Source of the DNA: an uncultured Eubacteriales bacterium
GTDB lineage: Bacteria > Bacillota > Clostridia > Oscillospirales > Oscillospiraceae
Direction: 5' to 3'
Length of the DNA: 64,000 nt
Assembly: GCA_902465435.1 (NCBI GenBank)
Contig: CABQNH010000004.1
Span: forward strand, 1 to 64,000
This document shows, one piece after another, positions 19,113 through 26,946 of this stretch (its first letter is position 1; every line of letters starts with the position of its first letter). The notes under the pieces are model-generated. The model saw only the letters and a list, made by a program, of their open reading frames with translations. It searched no databases and was not told the origin of the DNA. Made by a program: the position numbers and the translations under genes.

Positions 19113-19791
19113 ATTCCGCATCGGTAAGCGCCTTTAGCTCACAGCCCAGTCCGATGGCGAGACGGCAGCCGTGCTGCTCTGCAGCCTCTATTTTTCTTTG
19201 CAGGCTCTGCCGACTATCCCATAGTGCAAGTCCCTGCGCTGTTCGGCAAACGTGGCAGCATGCGCCTTGTCGGATCGGCGCGTGGATCGGAGGACAAAAG
19301 TCCTTCGGGCAGACCCGCCATGGCGTTAATTCCAGGCACCATTGATTTGGAAATGCTGCCTGAAAGTGCTGCATTTCTGCCGCCCAACTGCTGCATGGCG
19401 CCGTCACTGCACACAGCGCCAGCACCTGACAGCGCCCGGCAGTCCAGTAGGCTGTCGGCAAAATGACTGTGTATGTATTTGGCAGTGTTGAGGTCAGCGT
19501 GCTTATTAAGTTGCGCAGTGCGTCATTTGTTTTTCGCTCAAAGTCAAGCAGCAGGGTAGTAAGCCCGCCCGATTTGCAAAACTGAATGATTGTCTGTGCG
19601 GTGGAGGCCGGAGATTGCGGCAAAAAGCGATCGCTGAAAACGGCAATCTTCGCATTGGGGGGAAGACGACGCGGCGTGCCTTGCAGCCCTGCGCTGCCAA
19701 ACGAGCCGCAGTAGACCGCCAAATTTTCCTGCTTTGCCATAGCGGATGCAAATTCTTCTTCAAATATGGAAAAATACAGAGGGATTGACAA
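19111..19791 (-). CDS. hypothetical protein, family not recognised
   Basis: A leftward frame of 226 residues between convergent rpsU and divergent yqeG. I do not recognise the family. Codon choice and composition look protein-like, with alternating short hydrophobic strands (LAVYCGSFG, KIAVFSDRF, LTTLLLDFER, TYTVILPTAYW) that suggest an alpha/beta-barrel-like fold, and a Cys-rich C-terminal part. The start may be TTG at 19791, preceded by AAAGGCGG 8 bp upstream, or the ATG at 19740 giving 209 residues. Its 5' end overlaps the yqeG -35 region on the other strand. It could be lineage-restricted. Confidence 0.55.
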   Translation of the reverse strand: MSIPLYFSIFEEEFASAMAKQENLAVYCGSFGSAGLQGTPRRLPPNAKIAVFSDRFLPQSPASTAQTIIQFCKSGGLTTLLLDFERKTNDALRNLISTLTSTLPNTYTVILPTAYWTAGRCQVLALCAVTAPCSSWAAEMQHFQAAFPNQWCLELTPWRVCPKDFCPPIHAPIRQGACCHVCRTAQGLALWDSRQSLQRKIEAAEQHGCRLAIGLGCELKALTDAE

Positions 19792-19821
19792 TTTACAAAC
19801 CGCCTTTCCGTGTGCTATAAT
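19792..19821 (+). promoter_or_regulatory. promoter of the yqeG-aminopeptidase pair
   Basis: TTTACA, an 18-bp spacer, then TATAAT. A closer consensus TTGACA at 19784-19789 is too far from the -10 box. Confidence 0.6.
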
Positions 19822-19872
19822 AAAAAAGAAGCGATGCTTTCAAACATAAACTATGGAAAAGATGAACGGTCT

Positions 19873-20373
19873 ATGCTTTCTTTTTTACCCAAGCGCCTGT
19901 ATCGGGAGTTGACGGAAATTACGCCGGAGTCCTTGACCGCGCGCGGCATTCGCCTTTTGATGCTGGACTTCGACAATACCATGGTGCCCTACACGACGGA
20001 CGAGCCGTCCGCGCAGCTGCTCGCATGGCTCAAGCAATTTCAGCATTCCTCCGTGCAGCTATGCATCGTGTCAAACAGCAAAAAACCTCGTGTGCGTGCT
20101 TTTGCGCAGAAATACGGCGTTGATTGTATTACGCATGCGAGAAAGCCGTTTTCCAGCGGAATTCGCCGCTGCCTGAAGCAGTATGGCTGCGCACCCGAAG
20201 AGGCGGCGCTGTGCGGCGATCAGACCTATACCGATGTTCTCGGTGCGAACCTTGTCGGGGTATACTCCATTCAGGTCCGCTCGATTCACAACCACAATTT
20301 CCTATTGAAGCTGCGCCATGCGGCGGAGCTGCCATTTCTCTATATTGCAAGGAAAAGGAGCGATATCAAATGA
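19873..20373 (+). CDS. yqeG: YqeG family HAD-IIIA phosphatase
   Basis: A 166-residue HAD-superfamily phosphatase. Motif I MLDFDNTMV lies near residue 32 with both aspartate positions intact. CIVSNSKKPRV near 66 is motif II and CGDQTYTDVLGAN near 116 is motif III. YqeG-type proteins are conserved in Firmicutes, and some relatives dephosphorylate phosphatidylglycerophosphate, but the substrate here is unknown. The ATG at 19873 gives the family-like N-terminus MLSFLPKRLYRELTEITP. Its stop overlaps the next start as ATGA. Confidence 0.88.
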   Translation: MLSFLPKRLYRELTEITPESLTARGIRLLMLDFDNTMVPYTTDEPSAQLLAWLKQFQHSSVQLCIVSNSKKPRVRAFAQKYGVDCITHARKPFSSGIRRCLKQYGCAPEEAALCGDQTYTDVLGANLVGVYSIQVRSIHNHNFLLKLRHAAELPFLYIARKRSDIK

Positions 20374-21434
20374 AAAATCTGAAAAAATATGAGGCGCTTT
20401 TCGGCGAAAATATGGACGGAATCCTCCTCACAAGCAAAACAAATCGCATGTATGCCGCGGAATTCGACGTGGACGAGGGTGTCATGCTGCTGACCGCGAA
20501 GAAAAGCTATTTTTTCACGGATTCCCGGTACATTGAAGTTGCCGAGAAGCACCTGACGGACTTTGACGTCCAAATGGTATCGATCGATCATGGTTATATT
20601 TCGTTAATTAATAACGCGATTGTCGATTGCGGCGTTACAATGCTTGGGTTCGAGGAGGATTATCTGACGGTTGCGGAATTCCACAACTATGAGGAGAAGC
20701 TGCACGCGGAGCTGACACCCTGCCAAAAGGCAGTCAACGCGTTCCGAGTTCAGAAGGAACCGTGGGAAATTGACCGCATGGTAAAGGCGCAGAAAATCAC
20801 GGATCGTGCCTTTACGGAGGTTTTGACCCGCATCCGCGAGGGCATGACGGAGAAGGAACTGGCAGCAGAGCTGATCTATTGCCTGTACAAAAACGGCGGC
20901 GAGGGACTGAGCTTTGCGCCGATCGTTGTGTCCGGCCCCAACACGAGTATGCCGCACGGCGTTCCCGGTGACCGCAAGCTGCAAAAGGGCGACTTCATTA
21001 CCATGGACTTCGGTGTTCTGTATCAGGGCTACTGCTCGGATATGACGAGAACCGTTGCACTCGGCTATGCGACAGACGAAATGAAGAAGGTCTACGATAC
21101 GGTGCTGCAGGCGCAGCTTGCCGGTATTGCCGCAAGCCGTGCCGGTGTACGCGGCTGTGATGTTGACGCGGTTGCGCGCAAGGTGATCTCGGACGCCGGC
21201 TATGGCGAATACTTTGGCCACAGCTATGGTCACAGCCTTGGCATTGAGATTCACGAATGGCCGTTCTGCTCGCCGAGCTGCGACGCAAAGATGCCGGTAA
21301 ATGACCTTTGCTCCGCCGAGCCTGGTATTTATCTGCCCGGAAAATTCGGCGTTCGGATCGAGGATGTTGTTGTTTTTGAGCAGGATGGCTGCCGCGATAT
21401 CACAAAGAGCCCGAAGAATTTGATCATTCTGTAA
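20370..21434 (+). CDS. Xaa-Pro aminopeptidase, M24 family
   Basis: Dinuclear-metal aminopeptidase that removes an N-terminal residue preceding proline. The protein of 354 residues has the creatinase-like N-terminal domain and a pita-bread catalytic domain. Metal ligands can be traced in TMDFGVLYQGYCSDMTRT (about 211-228), HSYGHSLGIEIHEWP (about 285), SAEPGIYLPG and VRIEDVVVF. The ATG at 20370 has AAAAGGAG at 20353-20360 and overlaps the yqeG stop. The long upstream frame lies inside yqeG. The order aminopeptidase then efp is usual in Clostridia. Confidence 0.93.
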   Translation: MKNLKKYEALFGENMDGILLTSKTNRMYAAEFDVDEGVMLLTAKKSYFFTDSRYIEVAEKHLTDFDVQMVSIDHGYISLINNAIVDCGVTMLGFEEDYLTVAEFHNYEEKLHAELTPCQKAVNAFRVQKEPWEIDRMVKAQKITDRAFTEVLTRIREGMTEKELAAELIYCLYKNGGEGLSFAPIVVSGPNTSMPHGVPGDRKLQKGDFITMDFGVLYQGYCSDMTRTVALGYATDEMKKVYDTVLQAQLAGIAASRAGVRGCDVDAVARKVISDAGYGEYFGHSYGHSLGIEIHEWPFCSPSCDAKMPVNDLCSAEPGIYLPGKFGVRIEDVVVFEQDGCRDITKSPKNLIIL

Positions 21435-21462
21435 GTTCTGACTCGTTTTTTGCGAGAAATAC

Positions 21463-21491
21463 TTGCAAATCCGGCGCACATATTGTAAAAT
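21463..21491 (+). promoter_or_regulatory. promoter of efp
   Basis: TTGCAA, a 17-bp spacer, then TAAAAT, 52 bp upstream of efp. It gives efp expression independent of the aminopeptidase gene. Confidence 0.65.
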
Positions 21492-21543
21492 AACACAAGC
21501 AAATGCGCGAATTCGTAATTTTTAGATTGGAGGCAATCTTTTT

Positions 21544-22113
21544 ATGGCAACCATTACAGCTGGCGATTTTCGTAACGGCAAAACCTTTGAAATGGATGGC
21601 AAGATTTTTCAGGTCATCGAGTTCCAGCACGTCAAGCCCGGCAAGGGTGCGGCGTTTGTGCGTACCAAAATGCGCAATATCATTACCGGCGGCGTAACCG
21701 AAACCTCGTTTAACCCGACTGCAAAGTTTGAAGAAGCGTTTATCGAGCGCAAGAAGATGGAATACAGCTATTCCGACGGCGATCTGTATTATTTTATGGA
21801 TCAGGAAACTTTCGATATGATCCCGCTCAGCAAGGATCTTCTGCCGGATTCCTTTAAGTTCATTAAGGAAAACGATGTTTGCACCGTCCTGTCCTATAAG
21901 GGCAACGTTTTTGGCATTGAGCCGCCCAACTTTGTCGATCTGGTCGTCACGAAGACCGAGCCCGGTCTGGCCGGAAACACTGCGACCAACACGCTGAAGC
22001 CCGCAACCGTTGAGACCGGCGCTGAGATCAAGGTTCCGCTGTTCATCAACGAAGGCGATAAGATCAACATCGACACCCGTACCGGCGAGTACCTTGCACG
22101 TTCCAAGGCATAA
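21544..22113 (+). CDS. efp: elongation factor P
   Basis: EF-P rescues ribosomes stalled at polyproline stretches. The 189-residue protein has the three beta-barrel domains. The loop VKPGKGAAFVRTK (about 29-41) contains the conserved lysine that is modified in some bacteria. The C-terminal signature region GDKINIDTRTGEYLARSKA is intact. No epmA/epmB or ymfI gene is seen in the window, so the modification state cannot be told. GGAGGC at 21529-21534 is the ribosome binding site. Confidence 0.98.
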   Translation: MATITAGDFRNGKTFEMDGKIFQVIEFQHVKPGKGAAFVRTKMRNIITGGVTETSFNPTAKFEEAFIERKKMEYSYSDGDLYYFMDQETFDMIPLSKDLLPDSFKFIKENDVCTVLSYKGNVFGIEPPNFVDLVVTKTEPGLAGNTATNTLKPATVETGAEIKVPLFINEGDKINIDTRTGEYLARSKA

Positions 22114-22144
22114 GCCACCGCTAAAAGGAGAAAGGAGCATTTCT

Positions 22145-22597
22145 ATGACACTCTCTGAAAAGTCCGCATATCTCAAGGGCCTGATGGAGGGCATGAACCT
22201 CAATACAGAAACGAACGAGGGAAAAATGATTTCCAAGATCGTGGAGCTGCTTGACGAAATGGCTCTGTCCATCGGCGACATTGAGGATACCACCATCGCA
22301 ATTTCCGACGAACTGGATCAGATCGAGGATGATTTGGACGCCATCGAGGACTATATTATGGACGATGACGAGGACGACGAAGATTACGATGAGGACGAAG
22401 AGGACGACGATGATCTGGACGAAATCGATGATTTCGACTATGACGACGACACCGTTTATGAGGTCACCTGCCCGAAGTGCGGCCATGTCCTAGAGCTGGA
22501 CGAGGAGACGTTGGTAAAGGGCGGCGTTTCCTGCCCGGAGTGCAAAGAGCCTCTTGAATTTGAATTTGACGAGGACGACGAAGAAGACTCCTTCTGA
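22145..22597 (+). CDS. CD1247-type acidic zinc-ribbon protein
   Basis: The 150-residue protein has a helical N-terminus (LSEKSAYLKGLMEGMNL), a strongly acidic Asp/Glu run at about 78-108, and a C-terminal zinc ribbon with CPKCGH and CPECKE pairs. This matches the family named after Clostridioides difficile CD1247, whose function is unknown. The zinc ribbon and acidic tract suggest contact with nucleic-acid-binding machinery, but that is inference. AAAGGAG at 22132-22138 supports the ATG at 22145. It is co-transcribed with efp. Confidence 0.8.
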   Translation: MTLSEKSAYLKGLMEGMNLNTETNEGKMISKIVELLDEMALSIGDIEDTTIAISDELDQIEDDLDAIEDYIMDDDEDDEDYDEDEEDDDDLDEIDDFDYDDDTVYEVTCPKCGHVLELDEETLVKGGVSCPECKEPLEFEFDEDDEEDSF

Positions 22598-22609
22598 TGA
22601 AAATGAAGC

Positions 22610-22640
22610 AAGCCTTGCCGCAGTGCGGCAGGGCTTATTC
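22610..22640 (+). terminator. hairpin between the CD1247 gene and the deaminase gene
   Basis: The 5' arm AAGCCTTGCCGCA (22610-22622) pairs with TGCGGCAGGGCTT (22624-22636) with one G-T pair and a minimal loop, followed by ATTCTTT. It ends 8 bp before the GGAGG of the next gene, so it may attenuate rather than fully terminate. Confidence 0.6.
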
Positions 22641-22656
22641 TTTGGAGGTATGCCCT

Positions 22657-24015
22657 ATGGCAAGTTTAATGCTTCGGAACATTTCGGCGCTTGTCACCTG
22701 TGATGACACGGATTCCGTGCAGCACGGCGTGGATCTTTACTGCGTCGACGGTGTAATTCGTGCTGTCGGCGAGAATCTACCACAGACAGCCGATCGCGAA
22801 ATCAACGCGGTGCATTATTTCTGTTATCCCGGCCTTATTAATACACACCATCATCTTTATCAGCAGTTCTCGCGCAATCTCCCTGAGGTGCAGAATCTGG
22901 AGCTTTTTGACTGGCTGAAAGCGCTCTATGAGATTTGGAAAAACCTCGATGAAACCGTGATTCGCTATTCCTCGCTTACCGGCATGGGCGAGCTGATGAA
23001 AAACGGCTGCACGACCTGCTTCGATCATCATTATGTTTTTCCGCAAAAAGCCGGCGACCTGCTCGGCGCACAGTTCTCTGCCGCGCAGGAGCTGGGCATT
23101 CGGATGTATGCTTCGCGCGGCAGCATGGATCTGTCTGTGAAGGACGGCGGCTTGCCGCCGGATAGTGTTGTGCAGGAGGTCGATGCCATTCTCAAGGATT
23201 GCGTGCAGGCGATTGAACGCTACCACGACGATTCGTTCGGCTCCATGCGCTGCGTTGCGCTTGCGCCTTGCTCACCGTTTTCCGTCTCTGCGGAGCTGCT
23301 GCGCCAGACCGCAATCCTTGCCAGGCAGTATGGCGTGCGCCTTCACACCCATCTTTGCGAGACAAAGGATGAGGAAAACTACACGCTTTCTCGCTTTCAC
23401 ATGCGTCCTCTGGAATATATGCAGAGTCTTGGATGGGTCGGGGAAGACGTATGGTTTGCACACGGTATCCATTTTAATGATGCGGAGTTAGACCTTTTGA
23501 AGCAGACCGGCACCGGCATTGCGCACTGCCCGGTTTCCAACATGAAGCTGTCCTCCGGCGTCGCACGCATCCCGGATATGCTGGAACGCGGCGTGAAGGT
23601 TGGCTTAGCGGTCGACGGCTCCGCCTCGCAGGACGGCTCCAATCTCTTGGAAGAGCTGCGCATTTGTTATCTTTTGCATCGCCTGCATGCCTCAAAGCGC
23701 GCGCCGAGCGGCTATGAGGTCCTGAAAATGGCGACTCGCGGCTCGGCATCGCTGCTCGGGCGCTCCGATATTGGGCAGATCGCAGTAGGGAAGTGTGCGG
23801 ATTTCTTCCTGGTTGATGCCCGCCGTCTCGAATTGGTCGGCGCGACCTATGATCCCAAGAACGTATTCGGCACGGTTGGTCTGCGTGGTGCTGTGGACTA
23901 TACCGTGGTAAACGGAAAAATCACGGTGGAGGACGGCCATTTGACCGGCATAGACGAGCCGAAAATCGCCGAAGAGGCAAGGCGTGTCTGTGATGCTTAT
24001 CTGAAAAGAGCCTGA
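22657..24015 (+). CDS. amidohydrolase, 8-oxoguanine deaminase-like
   Basis: A metal-dependent amidohydrolase of 452 residues in the SsnA/atrazine chlorohydrolase group, most like 8-oxoguanine deaminases, which convert 8-oxoguanine to uric acid. Metal and catalytic motifs are PGLINTHHHLYQ near residue 60, RLHTHLCETKDEEN near 228, FAHGIHFND near 268, and LAVDGSASQDGSNLLEE near 316. A GGAGG at 22644-22648 sets the ATG at 22657. The exact base substrate cannot be told from sequence. A YgeY-type hydrolase, a frequent genomic partner of SsnA-like enzymes, is in the window at 59.3 kb but not adjacent. Confidence 0.82.
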   Translation: MASLMLRNISALVTCDDTDSVQHGVDLYCVDGVIRAVGENLPQTADREINAVHYFCYPGLINTHHHLYQQFSRNLPEVQNLELFDWLKALYEIWKNLDETVIRYSSLTGMGELMKNGCTTCFDHHYVFPQKAGDLLGAQFSAAQELGIRMYASRGSMDLSVKDGGLPPDSVVQEVDAILKDCVQAIERYHDDSFGSMRCVALAPCSPFSVSAELLRQTAILARQYGVRLHTHLCETKDEENYTLSRFHMRPLEYMQSLGWVGEDVWFAHGIHFNDAELDLLKQTGTGIAHCPVSNMKLSSGVARIPDMLERGVKVGLAVDGSASQDGSNLLEELRICYLLHRLHASKRAPSGYEVLKMATRGSASLLGRSDIGQIAVGKCADFFLVDARRLELVGATYDPKNVFGTVGLRGAVDYTVVNGKITVEDGHLTGIDEPKIAEEARRVCDAYLKRA

Positions 24016-24071
24016 TTCTCTGTGCTGCAGAATTCCATTACAAATTTTATCATCAAAGGGGAACCCTGACT

Positions 24072-24461
24072 ATGAAAAATCAAGGAAGAATGTTATATTT
24101 TCTGTTTGCAGCCCTGCTGATTCTGTCTCTGCTGGCGTTCAGCGGCTGTCAAAAGGACGCTGGCAGCAAGAATGCGGCGCACACCTTTACCTTTGTCGTC
24201 AGAGAACCTGACGGAAAGGAAACGAGCAGAGAAATCCAAACGGATAAGGAAACGGTCGGCGAGGCGCTGCTCGAACAGAAATTGATCGAAGGAGAAGAAG
24301 GGGACTACGGCCTTTATGTCACAACGGTCAACGGCATTTCGCTCGACTATAACACAGATGGTATCTACTGGGCGTTTTATATTGACGGAGAATATGCGCA
24401 GACCGGGGTGGACGCCACGAACATCGTGGACGGCAGCACGTATTCCTTCCAAGCCGAATAG
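24072..24461 (+). CDS. DUF4430-type lipoprotein
   Basis: The 129-residue protein has a lipoprotein signal peptide: a hydrophobic stretch FLFAALLILSLLAFS followed by the lipobox Cys in LAFSGC at about residue 26. The mature part (TFTFVVREPDGKETSRE through YWAFYIDGEYAQTGVDA) matches the DUF4430 beta-rich domain related to the transcobalamin C-terminal domain. Such proteins are surface-exposed and sometimes bind cobalamin-like ligands or form pilus-like adhesins; neither is demonstrable here. AAAGGGG at 24056-24062 is the ribosome binding site. Confidence 0.78.
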   Translation: MKNQGRMLYFLFAALLILSLLAFSGCQKDAGSKNAAHTFTFVVREPDGKETSREIQTDKETVGEALLEQKLIEGEEGDYGLYVTTVNGISLDYNTDGIYWAFYIDGEYAQTGVDATNIVDGSTYSFQAE

Positions 24462-24476
24462 CAGCCTATTGCATGA

Positions 24477-24533
24477 AAAGCGCCGTCTCGCTTCGACCAG
24501 CATTGGTCGAAGCGAGACGGCGCTTTCTTTTTA
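24477..24533. terminator. strong bidirectional terminator
   Basis: A perfect 23-bp stem (24477-24499 with 24504-24526) and a 4-nt loop, with TTTCTTTTT on the right and AAAA on the left. It ends both the rightward DUF4430 gene and the leftward TSCPD gene. Confidence 0.92.
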
Positions 24534-24537
24534 GATT

Positions 24538-24792
24538 TTAGTGCTGCTGTGCAAGTGCTTCCTTGAGCGCCTGCGCAAGCTGGTCCGGGCAGGAGGTGCC
24601 GCGGCCATTGCAGTCCACGCCCTCTGTGCGGCGGATCACATCCTCCGCACGCATTCCCTCTACCAGTCTGGAAATTCCCTTTGTATTGCCGTTGCAGCCG
24701 CCCTGAAAGGCCACGCTCTTAACAATGCCGTCCTCCAAGTCAATGGTGATCTTGCGGGAGCATGTGCCGTGCGTCTTATATTCGTATACCAT
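24538..24792 (-). CDS. TSCPD domain protein
   Basis: A stand-alone TSCPD domain of 84 residues, otherwise found at the C-terminus of some ribonucleotide reductases. Cysteines sit in HGTCSRK, GGCNGNTKG, GVDCNGRGTSCPDQLAQAL, the family's conserved set, suggesting metal binding. Function of the free-standing form is not established. GAGG upstream of the ATG at 24792 and a good leftward promoter are present. Confidence 0.88.
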   Translation of the reverse strand: MVYEYKTHGTCSRKITIDLEDGIVKSVAFQGGCNGNTKGISRLVEGMRAEDVIRRTEGVDCNGRGTSCPDQLAQALKEALAQQH

Positions 24793-24818
24793 TTTTGTGC
24801 CTCGTTTCTTTTTTTCTC

Positions 24819-24847
24819 ATTTTAGCACGACATATGTCTTTTTTCAA
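24819..24847 (-). promoter_or_regulatory. leftward promoter of the TSCPD gene
   Basis: On the minus strand TTGAAA, 17 bp, TAAAAT, about 27 bp before the start codon. Confidence 0.7.
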
Positions 24848-24881
24848 GTCTTGCGCATAGGAAATGTGTTTTCTGGTTATG

Positions 24882-24899
24882 TTAGCGTCAGTTGACAAG
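24882..24899 (-). repeat. F2 dispersed repeat core, copy 1
   Basis: The minus strand reads CTTGTCAACTGACGCTAA, identical to 54717-54734 on the plus strand and similar to 26194-26208. It lies in the 367-bp stretch between the TSCPD and tepA genes. The rest of that stretch (24900-25159) shows no gene I can support; the open frames there lack ribosome binding sites and family likeness. Confidence 0.6.
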
Positions 24900-25159
24900 A
24901 GTAGGTGTGCCTCCGGGACGGCTTAGCGTGCCATCGGCTTCACTGTGGCCGTCGCTCTTGCCGGTATGGGCGCGTTTCCTGCACAGTGGAAGCGGCTTTG
25001 GGAAGGCAAGAACGTTCTTTCGAAAGGGATTTGCGAAGCGGGCAGGGAATATGGGCAGTTGCACGGCTGCGGGATGCAAAGCGCATGCCGGAGGTTTTTC
25101 CTACGGAAAATACCTGCACTTGTCAAACGACGTTGAGGAAATGGAAACGGGGAGAAAGC

Positions 25160-25906
25160 ATGAAGGAGAATACAGACGCAGCCAAGGGTACCGACGGACA
25201 GCGGCAGGAGAAAGCGCAGCAGATCATCGATTTCGGCGCGGCGGCGACAAGCGGAAAGAACGGAAGAATTTATACACTGACCATTATTGGTCAGATCGAG
25301 GGACATCAGCTTCTGCCGGAGACGGTCAAGACCACAAAATATGAGCACGTTCTGCCGCTTTTGGCAAGCATTGAGGAATCCGAGGAGATTGACGGCCTGC
25401 TTTTGCTGCTCAACACCGTCGGCGGCGATATCGAGGCGGGCTTGGCCATTGCCGAGCTGATCGCAAGTATGCGGAAGCCGACCGTCTCGCTCGTTCTCGG
25501 GGGCGGACATTCCATCGGTGTTCCATTGGCTGTTGCAGCCAAGAAATCCTTGATCGCCCATACGGCCAGCATGACGATTCATCCTGTGCGCATGACCGGA
25601 ACCGTCGTCGGTGCCCCAGCGACCTTTCAATATTTTAACCGCATTCAGGACCAAATTGTCGATTTTGTGACGATGAATTCTGGCGTCAGCCGCGAACAGT
25701 TCCTGCAATACATGATGGCAACCGGCGAGTTGGCAATGGATGTGGGGACAGTGATCTACGGAGAGGAAGCGGTAAAATGCGGCTTGATTGATCGACTTGG
25801 TGGATTGAAGGATGCGCTTGACTGTCTCCGGGAAATGATTGAAAGCGAGAAGAAAGAGAAGGGGGGAGAAACAAATTTCGACGCTTCGGACACGCGTGGG
25901 AAATAG
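25160..25906 (+). CDS. tepA: ClpP-like protease TepA
   Basis: A 248-residue serine protease-like protein of the ClpP_1/YmfB group (translocation-enhancing protein TepA). LLLNTVGGDIEAGLAIAELIA is the strand and oxyanion region (about 84-104). The nucleophile serine is in GGGHSIGVPLA near 119 and a histidine lies in SMTIHPVRMTG near 140. It may degrade signal peptides or act at the membrane. The ATG at 25160 follows GGGGAGAAAG. In many Firmicutes tepA precedes spoIIIE/ftsK, but here only a short frame follows. Confidence 0.87.
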   Translation: MKENTDAAKGTDGQRQEKAQQIIDFGAAATSGKNGRIYTLTIIGQIEGHQLLPETVKTTKYEHVLPLLASIEESEEIDGLLLLLNTVGGDIEAGLAIAELIASMRKPTVSLVLGGGHSIGVPLAVAAKKSLIAHTASMTIHPVRMTGTVVGAPATFQYFNRIQDQIVDFVTMNSGVSREQFLQYMMATGELAMDVGTVIYGEEAVKCGLIDRLGGLKDALDCLREMIESEKKEKGGETNFDASDTRGK

Positions 25907-26039
25907 CGGTCCGAAGGCTGCAGAACCGACGCGCCAGAAGAAAAAATTCCTTCTCGTTTTACTGGAAAACGTTCGGAGCGGAATGCGTTGGAAAAACGAA
26001 GTGAACCCCAATAGGGAAGCAGAGTTGCATGGAGCTTGA
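25887..26039 (+). pseudogene. possible remnant 3' of tepA
   Basis: A short open frame of about 50 codons overlapping the tepA end (VGNSGPKAAEPTRQKKKFLL and a few more codons). The basic then hydrophobic pattern resembles the beginning of an FtsK/SpoIIIE-type protein, the usual neighbour of tepA, but it stops within 60 codons and no motor domain follows. This is a weak inference from composition and gene order. From 26040 to 26349 there is a hairpin and an F2 repeat but no gene. Confidence 0.25.
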
Positions 26040-26070
26040 AAGCTCACAAAGATAGGTGACGCAGCAAAAC

Positions 26071-26103
26071 ACGCCCAACCGCTGCTGAGCTGCGGTTGGG
26101 CGT
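26071..26103 (+). repeat. palindrome 3' of tepA
   Basis: ACGCCCAACCGC (26071-26082) pairs perfectly with GCGGTTGGGCGT (26092-26103) across a 9-nt loop. There is no clear T-run. It resembles the private GC-rich palindromes that precede F1 elements elsewhere in the window and here precedes an F2 copy. Confidence 0.7.
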
Positions 26104-26151
26104 AGGCTATATAGAAAATGCATCCATACGGATCGAGCCATTCAAAAAATA

Positions 26152-26210
26152 ATGCAAAACGTCATTTTGACCCGTGATAAACCGTGTGTGCCACTATCAA
26201 CTGGTGCTAT
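26152..26210 (+). repeat. F2 dispersed repeat, copy 2
   Basis: About 55 bp align with 54676-54730. Shared blocks include ACGTC, TTTTG, CCCGTGA, AAACCGTGTGTGCC and TCAACTG. The rest of the open frame through this region does not look coding. Confidence 0.65.
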
Positions 26211-26349
26211 TTCGTACATTAATGAAGATTTCCTGGTTTCATTTCCTGCGGCGAACAGGGCTGCAAGAAGCGGCGGTGCATTTTTATTTCCAACGCAGTC
26301 AAAAACTGCGCCGTGCACTTTTGCAGAGAAACCCGGCGCTTTTACTAAA

Positions 26350-26946
26350 TTACATATCGATTGCCGGGTTCATTGCATAGACATTCCGTTCGTTCAGCTT
26401 TTCGCGGAGCTTTTGCAGCCCCTCGCCAAAGCGCTGGAAGTGAACCACCTCCCGTTCCCGTAAGAACTTGATCACATCGTTCACGTCCGGATCATCAGAC
26501 AGCCGCAGAATATTATCGTAGGTCGAACGCGCCTTTTGCTCTGCGGCGAGATCCTCTGTCAGGTCGGTAATTGGGTCGCCCTTTACCTGCATGGTTGCGG
26601 CACTCCACGGTACGCCGGCTGCAGACGCAGGATAAACCGCAGCGGTGTGGTCAACGAAGTACGGAGCAAAGCCCCCGTCCTTCATCTGCTGCTCGGTAAG
26701 ATTTCGCGTCAGCTGATGCACAATTGCGCCGATCATTTCCAGGTGCCCCAATTCTTCCGTACCGATATCCGTTAGCAGGCCGCGCAGTTCGTTTGTAGGC
26801 ATGGAATAACGCTGACTTAAATAGCGAAGAGAGGCACCCAATTCGCCGTCCGGGCCTCCATATTGCGTCAGGATGATCGTAGCAAGCCTGGGATTCGTAT
26901 GCGCGATCTTTACCGGATATTGCAGCTTTTTATCATATACAAACAT
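26350..26946 (-). CDS. cotJC: spore coat manganese-catalase-like protein CotJC
   Basis: Ferritin-like manganese-catalase family protein of the spore coat, 198 residues. It begins MFVYDKKLQYPVKIAHTNPR and carries the di-metal ligand motifs EELGHLEMIGAIVHQL near 65 and REREVVHFQRFGEGL near 164. It would lie in the inner coat. The ATG at 26946 shares one base with the stop of the upstream cotJA-cotJB gene (TAATG), with GAGGAGGC as ribosome binding site, so the operon is tightly coupled. Confidence 0.95.
   Translation of the reverse strand: MFVYDKKLQYPVKIAHTNPRLATIILTQYGGPDGELGASLRYLSQRYSMPTNELRGLLTDIGTEELGHLEMIGAIVHQLTRNLTEQQMKDGGFAPYFVDHTAAVYPASAAGVPWSAATMQVKGDPITDLTEDLAAEQKARSTYDNILRLSDDPDVNDVIKFLREREVVHFQRFGEGLQKLREKLNERNVYAMNPAIDM

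Noticed and set aside
24892..25159. Small frames before tepA, one with a possible signal-peptide-like start near 24942
   Set aside because: Three frames compete without ribosome binding sites, one has an in-frame stop just before, and none resembles a known family.
26152..26463. 103-codon plus-strand frame
   Set aside because: It begins in an F2 repeat and runs antisense into cotJC, with no ribosome binding site.
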